A DNA stretch of 64,000 nucleotides. It comes from Leptobrachium leishanense (Eukaryota; Chordata; Amphibia; Anura; Megophryidae). The stretch spans positions 1 through 64,000 of the forward strand of contig RXON01001573.1 of NCBI GenBank assembly GCA_009667805.1, in the 5' to 3' direction. The notes beneath the pieces are model-generated. The model made no database searches. It saw nothing but the letters and a program-made list of their open reading frames with translations, and was not told the origin of the DNA. Position 1 is the stretch's first letter, and the number at the start of each line of letters is the position of its first letter. Of this stretch, positions 10,393-22,299 are shown piece after piece. Made by a program: the position numbers and the translations under genes.

Positions 10393-10485
10393 TATTTATA
10401 TAAAGTTATCAGACCCTCTGAGGCGCCGTTTCTCTAAACTAAAGGGTTAAGGCGGTGCTGGAAAACAATGGCGGCCGCACAAAAG
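10393..10485 (-). mobile_element. CR1-type LINE 3' fragment, piece 3
   Basis: It resumes the TATTTATATAAAGTTATCAG repeat and continues GCGCCGTTTCTCTAAACTAAA, the upstream coding direction of the same LINE on the minus strand. It ends where a Tc1-type terminal sequence starts. Confidence 0.65.
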
Positions 10486-10715
10486 ATTGACACTTTGGGC
10501 CCAATTTAAAGATTTTCACTTAGGGGTGTCGTCCTTTTTGTTGGCAGCGGTTTAGACCTTAATGGCTGTGCGTGTTGAGTTATTTTGAGGGACAGTAAAG
10601 TTACACAAGCTGCACACTCACTTTACATTGTAACAAAGTGTCATTTCTTCAGCTTCGTCACATGAAAAGATCGAATAAAATATTTACAAAAATGTGACGG
10701 GTGCACTCACTGATA
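10486..10715. mobile_element. Tc1/mariner terminal fragment
   Basis: The stretch CACTTTGGGCCCAATTTAAA through GTGACGGGTGCACTCACT matches the 3' terminal region of a Tc1-like element common in frog and fish genomes, as I recall it. There is no coding part. It ends in the TA-rich run next to the foldback element. Confidence 0.65.
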
Positions 10716-10732
10716 TATATATATATATTTGC

Positions 10733-10980
10733 AAAAGCCACTTGCACATCACAGCAATTCAAAGAATTGCTTCCCAGAGCTCCTGTGCCACATTCCCCAT
10801 ATGCAGCAAGAAATTCTGGGTAGGATATGCAAATGACGTCTGTCTCACTTTTATTCATCCTGGGTCTGTCATTTGCATATCCTACCCAGAATTCCTTGCT
10901 GCATATGGGGAATGTGGCACAGGAGCTCTGGGATGCCATTCTTTGAATTGCTGTGATGTGCAAGTGGCTTCTGCAATAAT
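10733..10980. mobile_element. Foldback MITE with about 100-bp arms
   Basis: The left arm (from about 10735, AAAAGCCACTTGCACATCAC) pairs with the right arm ending near 10975. The arms differ by a few bases and enclose a loop of about 40 bases around TCTGTCTCACTTTTATTC. TA repeats flank both ends, in keeping with a Tc1-dependent TA insertion. Confidence 0.85.
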
Positions 10981-11039
10981 AAACACAACTAATTATAGCG
11001 TGGAGGCTTTTCATCTCACTTTTTGTCCTCCACCACAAC

Positions 11040-11040
<1 letters not shown>

Positions 11041-11072
<32 letters not shown>
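11041..11072. repeat. TA microsatellite
   Basis: A nearly pure TA dinucleotide run between the foldback MITE and a Tc1 5' end. Confidence 0.9.
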
Positions 11073-11075
<3 letters not shown>

Positions 11076-11590
11076 GTGAAACTCAAAATATTTGAATATG
11101 GTGCAAAAGTTCATTTATTTCAGTAATGCGACTTAAAAGGTGAAAGTAATATATGAGACTCATTACCTGCAAAGCGAGATCGTTCAAGCCGTGATTTGTC
11201 AGAATTGTGATGATTCTGGTTAAAGCTCATGGAAACCCCAAATCCACAATCTCAGAAAATGAGAATATTGTGATGCGCTGCAATATATTCTAGGCTCAAG
11301 GTGTCCCACTCTAATCAGCTAATTAAGCCATAACACCTGCAAAGGGTTCCTGAGCCTTTAAATGGTCTCTCAGTCTGGTTCAGTAGGAATCACAATCATG
11401 GGAAAGACTGCTGACCTGACACTTGTGCAGAAAACCATCATTGACCCCTCCATAAGGAGGAAAAGCCTCCAAAAGCTAATTGCAAAAGAAGTTGGATGTT
11501 CCCAAAGTGCCGTATCAAAGCACATTAATAGAAAGTTATGTGGAAGGGAAAAGTGTGGAAGAAAAAGATGCACAAGCAGCAGGTGCACAA
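11073..11590 (+). mobile_element. Tc1/mariner 5' fragment with transposase N-terminus
   Basis: It begins TAGGTGAAACTCAAAATATTTGAATATGG-like terminal sequence, continues through a 5' untranslated part and reaches ATG at about 11398. The start codes MGKTADLTLVQKTIIDPSIR, followed by a helix-turn-helix like region (IAKEVGCSQSAVSKHINRK). The element stops near 11590 where MITE sequence begins, so the catalytic domain is missing. Confidence 0.75.
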
Positions 11591-12192
11591 ATAACGCCTG
11601 TAAAACCGACGCGCAAAATCACGCGCGCATTAACGTTGCGAGCAGAAATTGGTGTGTGGACGTTTTTTTCACGCCATCCAATTAGAATTAAGAACCACAA
11701 TTGTCTCCCATTCAGTTTTTGCGCCTGTCAAAATCAATCTGAGTATATATGCTGCAGCAACAATAAAAACACGCACAACCTCTTCATTTTATTGTTTGGG
11801 TATGTGTAGAATGTGTAACTATACTTTGCTGTATTGTTATTCGTGCGGTGTATTTGGTTTCGGTCAGCACGTTCAGATTTGCCGTTACCACCAGCTTTTC
11901 AAAGACGTTAAAATTATGCGCGCAAACTCTGTGCGTTACAAACTGCGCATAGATTGTAATACCATCCGCGTACCAGCGCACAAACGCATTTGCGCTCACA
12001 ATGTTATGTACAGGACGCGCACAGTACAGTACACTCGTGCAGCGTTCGCGCAGGTTCACCCGTGGTAGACGTTAACGCACATTTTGTGCCGACATTGTAA
12101 TACGTCGTTCAGCGCAAAGGGTTTTGCCCCTCGTGTTAATGTGTTTTTGCGCCGGCGCAGACGTTTGCGCGAAGAATGTAATAGAGCCCTGT
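11591..12192. mobile_element. CpG-rich MITE, left end truncated
   Basis: The right end reads GCGCGAAGAATGTAATAGAGCCCTG; its reverse complement starts CAGGGCTCTATTACA. The interior is unusually rich in GCGC and ACGC. The part from GCGCGCATTAACGTTGCG onward matches the reverse complement of the MITE at 46850-47112. The family is uncertain; CAGRGC ends would suit hAT. Confidence 0.6.
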
Positions 12193-12231
12193 ATATATAG
12201 TATTCACTTCTCATATACTGTATATATACAC

Positions 12232-12316
12232 TGCTCAAAAAATTAAAAGGGGACACAAACAAAAGACCTGCTAGATGTGAATGAATGAAATCTTATTAAA
12301 TACTGGGGTCATTAGT
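12232..12316 (-). mobile_element. Outer end (piece 1) of a Tc1 element split over 22.6 kb
   Basis: The stretch CACTGCTCAAAAAATTAAAA through CTTATTAAATACTGGGG is the terminal region of the Tc1 family whose transposase lies at 32646-34676. The bases GTCATTA (about 12309-12315) are repeated at 24803, where the expected next Tc1 sequence (CATAGTTGAATGAGCTGACA) begins. I infer that 12317-24802 was inserted here. That 12309-12316 is the target duplicate is likely but the last base differs. Confidence 0.6.
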
Positions 12317-12369
12317 CCAGCAGGGAAGCAGCATTTGGCAGATGTGACCCTGTCCGGGCACAGAGATCT

Positions 12370-13172
12370 GTTACAATACCCATGAGAGCTGGGGGCCCTA
12401 TGTACCCTTGAGAGCTGGGGGCCCTATGTACCCTTGAGAGCTGGGGGCCCTAGGTACCCATGAGAGCTGGGGGCCCTATGTACCCATGAGAGCTGGGGGC
12501 CCTAGGTACCCATGAGAGCTGGGGCCCTGGGTATATAGGGCCCCCAGCTCTCAAGGGTACCTAGGGCCCCCAGCTCTCAAGGGTACCTAGGGCCCCCAGC
12601 TCTCAAGGGTACCTAGGGCCCCCAGCTCTCAAGGGTACCTAGGACCCCCAGCTCTCAAGGGTACCTAGGGCCCCCAGCTCTCAAGGGTACATAGGGCCCC
12701 CAGCTCTCATGGGTACATATATGTATCCATGAGAGCTGGGGGCACTATATACCCATGAGAGCTGGGGGCCCTATGTACCCAGGGCCCCCAGCTCTCATGG
12801 GTATATAGGGCCCCCAGCTCTCAAGGGTACATAGGGCCCCCAGCTCTCATGGGTACATATGGGTATATAGGGCCCCCAGCTCAAGAGTACATAGTGCCCC
12901 CAGCTCTCATGGGTAAATAGTGCCCCCAGCTCTCATGGGTATATAGTGCCCCCAGCTCTCATGGGTTCATATATGTACCCATGAGAGCTGGGGGCCCTAT
13001 GTACCCATGGCCCCCAGCTCTCATGGGTACATATATGTACCCATGAGAGCTGGGGGCACTATGTACCCATGAGAGCTGGGGGCACTATATACCTATGAGA
13101 GCTGGGGGCCCTATTATATCCATGTGAGCTGGGGGCAATATATATATCCATGTGAGCTTGGGGCAATATATA
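12370..13172. repeat. Minisatellite whose units repeatedly change orientation
   Basis: About 25-27 bp units read CCCATGAGAGCTGGGGGCCC in one direction and GGGCCCCCAGCTCTCATGGG in the other. Blocks alternate: forward to about 12530, reverse to about 12720, forward to 12780, reverse to 12975, then short forward, reverse and forward blocks. Junctions such as ATATATGTACCCATGAG are themselves palindromic. The array continues after the inserted Tc1. Confidence 0.93.
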
Positions 13173-14788
<1,616 letters not shown>

Positions 14789-14790
14789 TA

Positions 14791-15255
14791 TCCATGTGAG
14801 TTGGGGCAAATATACCCATGTGAGCTGGGGGCAATATATACCCATGTGAGCTGGGGGCAATATATACCAATGTGAGCTGGGGGCAATATATACCCATGTG
14901 AGCTGGGGGCAATATATACCCATGTGAGCTGGGGGGCAAATATACCCATGTGAGCTAGGGGCAATATATATATATCCATGTGAGCTTGGGGCAATATATA
15001 TCCATGTGAGTTGGGGGCAAATATATCCATGTGAGCTAGGGGCAATATATATATATCCATGTGAGCTAGGGGCAATATATATTCATGTGAGCTGGGGGCA
15101 ATATATATCCATGTGAGCTGGGGGCAATATATATCCATGTGAGCTGGGGGCAATATATATCCATCTGAGCTAGGGGCAATATATATATCCATGTGAGCTT
15201 GGGACAATGTATATCCATGTGAGTTGGGGCAAATATATCCATGTGAGCTGGGGCA
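14791..15255. repeat. Minisatellite, continuation on the far side of Tc1 A
   Basis: About 18 units of CATGTGAGCTGGGGGCAATA with spacers of TATAT run head to tail in one orientation. The core is the reverse complement of TATTGCCCCCAGCTCACATG, the same motif as the arrays near 0.5 and 51 kb. Confidence 0.93.
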
Positions 15256-15357
15256 ATACTATCTTTTTTTATATTGCAGAAAAAAAAAGTAAAAATAGAG
15301 ATCTTTTTGGGGGGGGGGCCCTTCATGGATTCTTGCACCGGGGCCCTCAGGTTTCTA
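15256..15357. other. Short junction with possible MITE end
   Basis: The tract CTTGCACCGGGGCCCTCAGG followed by TAGTTACGCCCCTGGGC resembles the edge of a DNA transposon seen often in lower vertebrates (reverse complement GGGGCGTAACTAGAAACC). Only one end is present, so the call is tentative. Confidence 0.3.
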
Positions 15358-15916
15358 GTTACGCCCCTGGGCTTGGAGGATAGGGAAACACGGCTCGGAG
15401 AATAGCAAAACACGGCTGGTAGGATAGAGAAACACGGCTCGGAGGATAGAGAAACACGGCTCGGAGGATAGAGAAACACGGCTCGGAGGATAGAGAAACA
15501 CGGCTCGGAGGATAGAGAAACACGGCTCGGAGGATAGAGAAACACAGCTCGGAGGATAGAGAAATACGGCTCGGAGGATAGAGAAACACAGCTCGGAGGA
15601 TAGAGAAACACGGCTCAGGAGAAACACGGCTCGGAAGATAAAGAAACATGGCTTTGGAGCATAGCGAAACAAGGCTTTGAGGATAGGGTAGCATGGCTTG
15701 AAAGATAGAGAAACACGGCATGGAGGATAGAAAAATACGGCTTGGAGAATACAGAAACATGGCTTGGAAAATATGGTAGTATGGCTTGGAGAATATGGTA
15801 GTATGGCTTGGCTTGGAGGATAGGATAGCACGGCTTGGAGGATAGGATAGCATGGCTTGGAGTATATGGTAGTTTGGCTTGGAGGATAGGATAGCACGGC
15901 TTGGAGTATATGGTAA
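15358..15916. repeat. 22-bp minisatellite, progressively degenerate
   Basis: About 25 units of GAGGATAGAGAAACACGGCT run from 15358. Units in the first 250 bp are nearly identical; from about 15620 they drift to forms such as GAATATGGTAGTATGGCTTG. The gypsy LTR at 15917 enters this array. Confidence 0.92.
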
Positions 15917-16877
15917 TGTAGCGCTGCTTTAAAAACACTGTATTCTGGTGCATTGAACTATTGCTGCCACCAGAGGGAGACATTGACATTGTGGACTATG
16001 CTGGACAAAACCGAACTACACCGACCATCATCCTTTGCGTGAGGACAGGAAGGAGGTGGTACAGGAAGAGGAAAGGGATCAGCAGCCTCTTGCAAGGCAG
16101 AAGCAGTGTGAGAAGAGCAACGAGAAACGTAGGATGCACGCTGAGGCTGTTAGGGTTTGAAACCAGGCCGGAGTGTGGAAGTTATTACAGTCCTGTTAAA
16201 GATCGTGCTGTTCCCTGAGCGTTGAGAGTACAGAGTGTGCTACGCTGAACTGTTCGTGACAAAGTGCGGTTTGGGAGAAGAGGGACATCGTGTGAGGAGA
16301 GGCTGCAAACTGGAGAGGAGTGCTGGCAGCCTATGTGTTCGTGTTCTGGCAGAGGAGAACCCGATCAGGAGTGCAGGCGTTAACAGCATCGAGTTCCAAA
16401 TGGCAGCGAGGACAGATCCTCTCTCGAGAGATCCCTTTCTTCAGCGTTCATCAGTCCAGGACAAGCGGTTACACCGGATGGGTGAGAAGGCTTCGGCCTG
16501 GTGAAAACGCAGAACATTGTGCACTTGTTTAGCTGTCCCTTTAAGGGCCCCAACGGTGACTAGTCGAAGATTGTTTTGTTTCATTCACTGGCCAGTTGAA
16601 TACAGTACCCTAGACAACACACATATATATTTTTGAGCTATTATTCACGGGACGTACACTCCAGAACTGAGGGGGTTAACAGTTTCTTTTACCACCGCGT
16701 GTTTTTCCCGCGTTACAAATTCTTGTCATTCAAATACCGTATATGCGTATTATATGCTGCTTTATTGGGATAAGTTAAGAATATAATATATAAAAATCCA
16801 TGGTGTATAGTTATTTCCTAGTGGGGTGAGACTAACCCGAGGTTTATTCAGCGGCTCCTCCGGGAGGGAGCGCTACA
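15917..16877 (+). repeat. 5' LTR of the PNMA-like gypsy element
   Basis: 961 bp from TGTAGCGCTG to GAGCGCTACA, colinear with the solo LTR at 9458-10392. The end sequence CAGCGGCTCCTCCGGGAG is shared exactly between the two. Confidence 0.87.
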
Positions 16878-16879
16878 CG

Positions 16880-16899
16880 TGGGGGCTCATTCCGGGATT
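16880..16899 (+). promoter_or_regulatory. Primer-binding site, proline-tRNA type
   Basis: TGGGGGCTCATTCCGGGATT follows the LTR after two bases. It resembles the complement of the proline tRNA 3' end (TGGGGGCTCGTCCGGGAT), with one substitution and one inserted base. A proline-primed gypsy is the likely reading. Confidence 0.75.
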
Positions 16900-16934
16900 A
16901 CAGTCTCTGAGTATACAGCAATTAAGGGGTTAAT

Positions 16935-17823
16935 ATGGATCCAGAAGAAGCAGCAGAGTGGTGTAAAGCACAAAATGGCCAGTTAGGGTTGAGTGTAGTA
17001 ATGGACATTCCTGCAGGCACCTGGGCAGAAGAACAGATCCGCTGGACCGTGGCAGCGTTGGCACCTGACCAGCAGGGATTCATAGTGGACGTTAAAGTGA
17101 ACCCAGAGACTTCTCACACATATGTTCTTTTTGAGTGGAGAAAGGGTGTTCCAGTGTGTTTTCAGGGCGCGAGTGTGAAGCTGACCAGACAATGTAGAAG
17201 TTCGACTGGTCCAGCCAAGCACGCCACGTGGTGATCCCACAAATGTTCCCGTGACTAGACCAACAACATCAGGAGACGAGATACCAGACGCTACCCCTAC
17301 CCCAACTACAGGGTTCCCTCCTGCTACATTCTTTACCACTATGGGGAAGCTGGTGGAAACGTTGGCCCAAAACTCAGCCGCATCTGCTAATTATGGATAT
17401 CGCAAGTTGGGGTTCTGTTCCGGTAAGGTCCCTGTGCCAGCTGGAGAAGAGGACTTTGACACTTGGATAGATCAGGCAGTGGAAGAATGGGAAGTTGCTG
17501 ACACCGTGAAGAGACAAAGGTTGATCGAGAGCTTAAGAGCTCCTGCTTCAGATGTCGTCCGAAATCTGAAAAGAGACAAGCCAGGCTGCACTGCTGCTGA
17601 GTATCTAGAAGCTTTACAGGAAATTTTCAGAGGAGTGGAGGATTGTGCCGAGCTTATCCACAGGTTCTCTCACACCTATGTCTGGCGGCTGGCTAAAATC
17701 ATCCATCAGGTTATTCTAAAAGGAGGCATGGAACCGAGTCATGCAAGCAAAGCTTTGATGGATCAAATTTTCAAAGGAGCACTCCCACTGGATCCCATAA
17801 TGTTGAAATTTCAGACTAGATAG
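16935..17823 (+). pseudogene. PNMA-like gag (matrix/RRM-like and capsid)
   Basis: The frame at 16935-17234 starts MDPEEAAEWCKAQNGQ, like the N-terminus of paraneoplastic Ma antigens, and continues with an RRM-like part. The frame at 17251-17823 gives the capsid: FCSGKVPVPAGEEDFDTWID, EWEVADTVKRQRLIESLRAP, AAEYLEALQEIFRGVEDCAE. PNMA capsids carry the same run of motifs (GEEPFEPWLEQ, RRRLMESLRGPALDVIR). PNMA genes are known to be domesticated from a Ty3/gypsy lineage, so this is a cousin of that source. A stop or frameshift near 17232 separates the two halves, and the capsid frame ends in TAG at 17821. Confidence 0.85.
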
Positions 17824-18330
17824 CAGAGCAAGAGACTGACCTATTCCAAATTGGTCAAAGCTATGGCTTTAATTAAGGCAAAAAGGGTTGCTAATGCTTC
17901 ACACACAGTTTTCACCACAGAAGTAGGAACTCTCTGTGTAGCGGACATACAGACTGAAGTGCTGGCTTTGAAAACTCAGCTGTAGCAAATGATAGAGTTG
18001 ATGACATTGCTGTCGGCTAAAGACACCAGAACTGAGAGGGTTGCTGTAGCCTCCAACAGGCGGTCTCCAAGTTAGCCGCAAGAAGAGCATATGCCCACAC
18101 TCTCGAGAAAGAAATGTTTTGGCTGCGGGGAAATCGGCCATTTCAGGGCTCAGTGCCCAAAAGGGAGGGCCGAAAAGAAACCGGTCGAAGAACTCCTGAA
18201 GGCCGTGGAGAAACTGTTGTCCACCTTGCAAGCGGGAAACTCCAGAGGGCCCTGGTGAGGGAGCAAACTACGGCCTGACTGTCGAAAACCGCTCCAATTT
18301 TCAAGTGCGAAATGAAAGGCCGAGAAGGCC
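17824..18330 (+). pseudogene. Gag C-terminus with zinc knuckle, broken
   Basis: After the stop at 17821 the frame continues with stops. Near 18108-18155 it encodes CFGCGEIGHFRAQC, a CX2CX4HX4C zinc knuckle that binds RNA in retroelement Gag, followed by a basic stretch. The part between is coiled-coil-like (VLALKTQL, MIELMTLLSAKD). Confidence 0.75.
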
Positions 18331-19376
18331 CAGATCCGTGCCAAAATGCTGTGTCTGACAGGACTGAAAGAGTTACTCCCTTAGTATCCGGTCCTATGTC
18401 GCGGGAAAGCAATGCACACCCAAGACCTCAACGGGTCAGGAAGAAGGTTAGAGTGCAACGAACTGGGCCTATACCTCCTGCGGCTACAAACAAGTTTCCT
18501 GACCAGCTGATAGGTCCTTCTCCCATCGTTCCAATCCAAGTAGAGGGAGTTTACACTAAAGCTCTGTTAGATCAACGTCACTTGAGCGCCTGAGTCTATC
18601 GAGACTTCTACGAGAAGCACTTGAAACACATACCTTTAAAGGACCTTGAGATCTGGGGCATCGGAACTGACTTCCCTATGATGGATATTTACAGGTGAAG
18701 TTAGAAATCAGATCCGAAGTCGTCAGATAGTCTGTAGGTTGTGATGCATTAGCCATTGTGTGTCCTCGCCCTTCAGGAGCCAACAGACGTTCTGTGATAG
18801 TGGGGAAGAATACTGATCTGGTGAGGCGTCTTCTGACTCCCATAGTGATGGAAGAAGGTTCTACAAGAGGAGTGCATCCGATGTTAAGTCCAGTCTATCA
18901 ACGAATGGTCGAAGAACAGAGGGAACCTGCCGAAGTGGGGCATCTGTGGAGATTGGGAGGAACAGAGCAGGTTCTGCAATCAGGAGAAGTGGCGAGTTTC
19001 CGGGCTTCAGTCAAGTTGAACGGATCATAACCGGGTCCTTATGTGCTACTGGAAACTGATCCCAGTTGCGAGAGTGAGGCCGGAGTGGAAGTAATCCCTG
19101 AGATAATCTCCACAAGAGCTTTACAATGGGCAAGAGGAAGAATTTCCGTCAGTGTATGTAATGTATCTGATTCTCCAGTGATCCTAAAAGCACGACTGCC
19201 CCTCGGACAAGTGGCTTCTGTTACGCCTCTCTCCCCTACTGATTTAGGAGGGGGAGTGAACAAAGAGATTGCAGCTGAACGGTTCTATCCTAAAGACGCT
19301 CCCATCTCGCTTGAATGGAAGAAACGACTTCAGTCCCAGATTCTAAAATGGAAGGACTTGTTCTCGAAGGATGAGA
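18331..19376 (+). pseudogene. Protease and start of pol of the PNMA-like gypsy element, broken
   Basis: At about 18540-18620 the frame reads VEGVYTKALLDQRHLSA then a stop, then VYRDFYEKHL. This is the gypsy protease site with the usual T/S-G after the aspartate lost. Downstream, ARLPLGQVASVTPLSP and WKKRLQSQILKWKDLFSKDE are the spacer before a reverse transcriptase that is missing because the CR1 LINE starts here. Confidence 0.7.
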
Positions 19377-19457
19377 TAGAAACATAGAAAAATGTCGGCA
19401 GATAAGAACCTTTCGGCCCATCTAGTCTGCCCAATTACATGGATACTTAACCTGGAT

Positions 19458-21389
19458 TTATCTTTTGTTTAGGATAGCCTTATGCCTATCCCATGCTTGC
19501 TTAAATTCAATTACTGTTTTGGCCTCTACCACTTCTACTGGAAGACTGTTCCATGTATCCACCACCCTCTCAGTAAAATAATGCTTCCTGATGTTACTTT
19601 TAAACCTTTGCCCCTCTAATCTAAGACTATGTCCTCTTGTTTTGCTATTTTGTTTCCTTTTAAATATACTCCCTTCCTCTACCTTGTGGATTCCCTTTAC
19701 GTATTTAAATGTTTCTATCATATCTCCTCTGTCGCGTCTTTTTTCCAAGCTGTACATGTTAAGATCATTAAGCCTTTCCTGGTAACTTTTCTCCTTCAAG
19801 CCGTACACCATTTTAGTAGCCCTTCTCTGAACTCTCTCTAAGATGTCTATATCCTTCTGGAGATACGGTCTCCAGTACTGCACACAGTACTCCAAGTGAG
19901 GTCTCATCAGTGCTCTGTACAGTGGCATGAGCACTTCCCTTTTCCTACTGCTAATACCTCTCCCTACACAACCAAGCATTCTGCTAGCATTTCCTGCTGC
20001 TCTATTACATTGACTATTTACCCTCAGATCCTCTGAAATAATGACCCCTAAATCCCTTTCCTCAGATGTTGAGGTTAGGACTGTATCAAATATTCTATAT
20101 TCAGCCCTTGGGTTTTTACGTCCCAGGTGCATTATCTTGCACTTATCCACATTAAAACTCAATTGCCACAACTCCGACCATTTTTTTAGTTTACCTAAAT
20201 CATTTGTCATTTGGCTGATCCCTCCAGGAACGTCAACCCTGTTGCAAATCTTTGTGTCATCAGCAAAAAGACATACTTTTCCATTAATACCTTCTGCAAT
20301 ATCACTAATATAAATATTAAAGAGAATGGGTCCAAGTACTGACCCCTGAGGTACCCCACTGGTAACAAGACCTTGTGCCGAATAAACTCCATTTACCACA
20401 ACCCTCTGTTGTCTGTCACTCAGCCACTGCCTAATCCAGTCAACAATATTGGAATCTAAACTCAAAGATTGCAATTTATTGATAAGCCTTCTATGCGGAA
20501 CAGTATCAAAAGCCTTACTGAAATCTAAATAAGCAATGTCTACTGCACCACCTGTGTCTATTATTTTTGTTACCCAATCAAAAAAATCAATAAGATTAGT
20601 TTGGCATGATCTCCCTGAGGTAAACCCATGTTGTTTCTGATCCTGTAATCTATGTGTTTTTAGATGTTCAACAATCCTTTCCTTTAACATGGTTTCCATT
20701 AATTTCCCCACTACTGACGTAAGACTAACTGGCCTATCGTTCCCCGATTCCTCCCTACTACCCTTCTTGTAAATGGGCACAACATTTGCTAATTTCCAGT
20801 CTTCTGGGACGACTCCCGTTAACAAGGATTGGTTAAATAAATCTGTTAATGGTTTTGCTATTACATCACTGAGCTCTTTTAATAATTTAGGGTGGATCCC
20901 ATCAGGCCCCATTGACTTATTTGTCTTTACTTTAGACAGCTGCTGTAGAACCTCCTCCTCTGTAAACTGATATGTAAATGTCTCTTTAGTGTTCTCCCCT
21001 AACTGAGGTCCCTTTCCTTCCTTTTCTTCTGCAAAGACTGAACAAAAATATTCATTGAGGCAGTCAGCGAGACCTTTATCCTCTTCTACATACCTTCCTT
21101 CCTTTGTTTTTAATCTAACTAATCCTTGTTTTACTTTTCTTTTCTCGTTTATGTATCTATAAAATGTTTTGTCCCCCTTTTTTACTGACTGAGCTATTTT
21201 CTCTTCTGCGTGTGCTTTGGAAGCTCTTATAAATTGCTTTGCCTCTTTCTGCCTAATTTTATAGGTTTGCCTATCTTCTTCATTCTGAGTTGTTTTATAA
21301 TTATTGAATGCTATCTTTTTGTTCTTCACTATTTTGGCCACTTCTGCAGAGTACCACAGTGGTTTCTTCCCTTTTTTTTTTGCTAACAA
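19458..21389 (-). CDS. CR1 ORF2, reverse transcriptase part
   Basis: 643 codons are open. Motifs in order: KSMGPDGIHPKLLKEL (about residue 170), [60 protein letters not shown], then the catalytic LFADDTKI at about residue 385, then DKCKIMHLGRKN. The C-terminus has RAGHL-like CR1 features (HYFTERVVDTWNSLPVEVVEA). It copies its RNA at a nicked target. The link to the endonuclease at 21301-22242 is lost by a frameshift near 21380, a single-base type lesion at a run of A on the coding strand. Confidence 0.93.
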   Translation of the reverse strand: MLAKKKGKKPLWYSAEVAKIVKNKKIAFNNYKTTQNEEDRQTYKIRQKEAKQFIRASKAHAEEKIAQSVKKGDKTFYRYINEKRKVKQGLVRLKTKEGRYVEEDKGLADCLNEYFCSVFAEEKEGKGPQLGENTKETFTYQFTEEEVLQQLSKVKTNKSMGPDGIHPKLLKELSDVIAKPLTDLFNQSLLTGVVPEDWKLANVVPIYKKGSREESGNDRPVSLTSVVGKLMETMLKERIVEHLKTHRLQDQKQHGFTSGRSCQTNLIDFFDWVTKIIDTGGAVDIAYLDFSKAFDTVPHRRLINKLQSLSLDSNIVDWIRQWLSDRQQRVVVNGVYSAQGLVTSGVPQGSVLGPILFNIYISDIAEGINGKVCLFADDTKICNRVDVPGGISQMTNDLGKLKKWSELWQLSFNVDKCKIMHLGRKNPRAEYRIFDTVLTSTSEERDLGVIISEDLRVNSQCNRAAGNASRMLGCVGRGISSRKREVLMPLYRALMRPHLEYCVQYWRPYLQKDIDILERVQRRATKMVYGLKEKSYQERLNDLNMYSLEKRRDRGDMIETFKYVKGIHKVEEGSIFKRKQNSKTRGHSLRLEGQRFKSNIRKHYFTERVVDTWNSLPVEVVEAKTVIEFKQAWDRHKAILNKR

Positions 21390-22242
21390 GCCGAATGCAA
21401 TTTCCTGTGGCCTTCAATAATGCTTCCTTTAAATAATCCCATTTCTCCTGGACTCCCTTTAAACTCCTCCAGTCTGATAATGACTCCTTCACACAAAATC
21501 TCATTTTAGAAAAATCTGTTTTTTTAAAGTCTAAAACTTTCGTTCTTGTGTGGTGCGGCTCCATCCCTGTTGTTATATTAAACCATACTGACTGGTGATC
21601 ACTAGATCCCAAATTTTCACCTACAACAACGTCTGATACCAAACCTCCATTTGTGAGTATTAAATCCAATATGGCCTCTTTACGGGTCGACTCCTCAACT
21701 ACTTGTGTTAGAGATAATCCCAGTAGGGAGTTTAGAATATTTGTACTCCTGGTGCACCCAGCTGTTTTGGTTTTCCAGTTCACATCAGGAAGATTAAAGT
21801 CCCCCATGATAATAACTTCCCCCTTCATTGCCATTTTGGCTATTTCCTCAACCAGCAGATTATCTAGTTCTTCTGCTTGTCCAGGGGGTCTATAGATCAC
21901 ACCTACACGAGCTACTGTATGATTGCCAAATGTTAGCGTAACCCAAACTGATTCTATGTTCACCTCGCTCACTTTTATTTGGTTCGTTTTTATGTTGTTT
22001 TTCACATACAGGGCCACTCCTCCTCCTTTCCTACCTTCTCTGTCTTTTCTATATAAAGTGTACCCCAGAATTGTTATGTCCCAGTTATTTTTCTCACTGA
22101 ACCATGTCTCAGTAACCGCCACTAAATCTACTTTTTCAGCTGCCATCATTGCCTCCAGTTCATTGAATTTATTGACTAAACTGCGAGCATTTGTAGACAC
22201 GACTCTGAGCTTGTCATTTTTTACATCACATGTTGCTTGCAC
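21301..22242 (-). CDS. CR1 ORF2, AP-endonuclease part
   Basis: Motifs of the APE-like nuclease appear in order: RVVSTNARSLVNKFNELEAM, LVAVTETWFSE, GGGVALYVKNN, VGVIYRPPG, IIMGDFNLPDVNW and NLGSSDHQSVWF (active-site D and H). The last 60 codons are frameshifted relative to the reverse transcriptase frame. The true start lies further upstream: the frame KLNRRVQATCDVKND continues from ORF1 sequence. Confidence 0.92.
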   Translation of the reverse strand: MQATCDVKNDKLRVVSTNARSLVNKFNELEAMMAAEKVDLVAVTETWFSEKNNWDITILGYTLYRKDREGRKGGGVALYVKNNIKTNQIKVSEVNIESVWVTLTFGNHTVARVGVIYRPPGQAEELDNLLVEEIAKMAMKGEVIIMGDFNLPDVNWKTKTAGCTRSTNILNSLLGLSLTQVVEESTRKEAILDLILTNGGLVSDVVVGENLGSSDHQSVWFNITTGMEPHHTRTKVLDFKKTDFSKMRFCVKESLSDWRSLKGVQEKWDYLKEALLKATGNCIRLVSKKKREETTVVLCRSGQNSEEQKDSIQ

Positions 22243-22299
22243 CCTCCGATTTAGTTTTAGTTTTGGGGGACAATCGGGCAGATTGTTTTTTACCCTTTT

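Larger units (their letters stand above)
15917..19376 (+). mobile_element. Ty3/gypsy retrotransposon with PNMA-like gag, 3' truncated
   Basis: The order is a 5' LTR (15917-16877), a primer-binding site (16880-16899), gag with a PNMA-type capsid and zinc knuckle, and the beginning of pol up to the region before reverse transcriptase. The sequence then stops at the 3' end of a CR1 LINE (19377). No second LTR of this copy is present. A solo LTR of the same family lies at 9458-10392. Confidence 0.85.
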
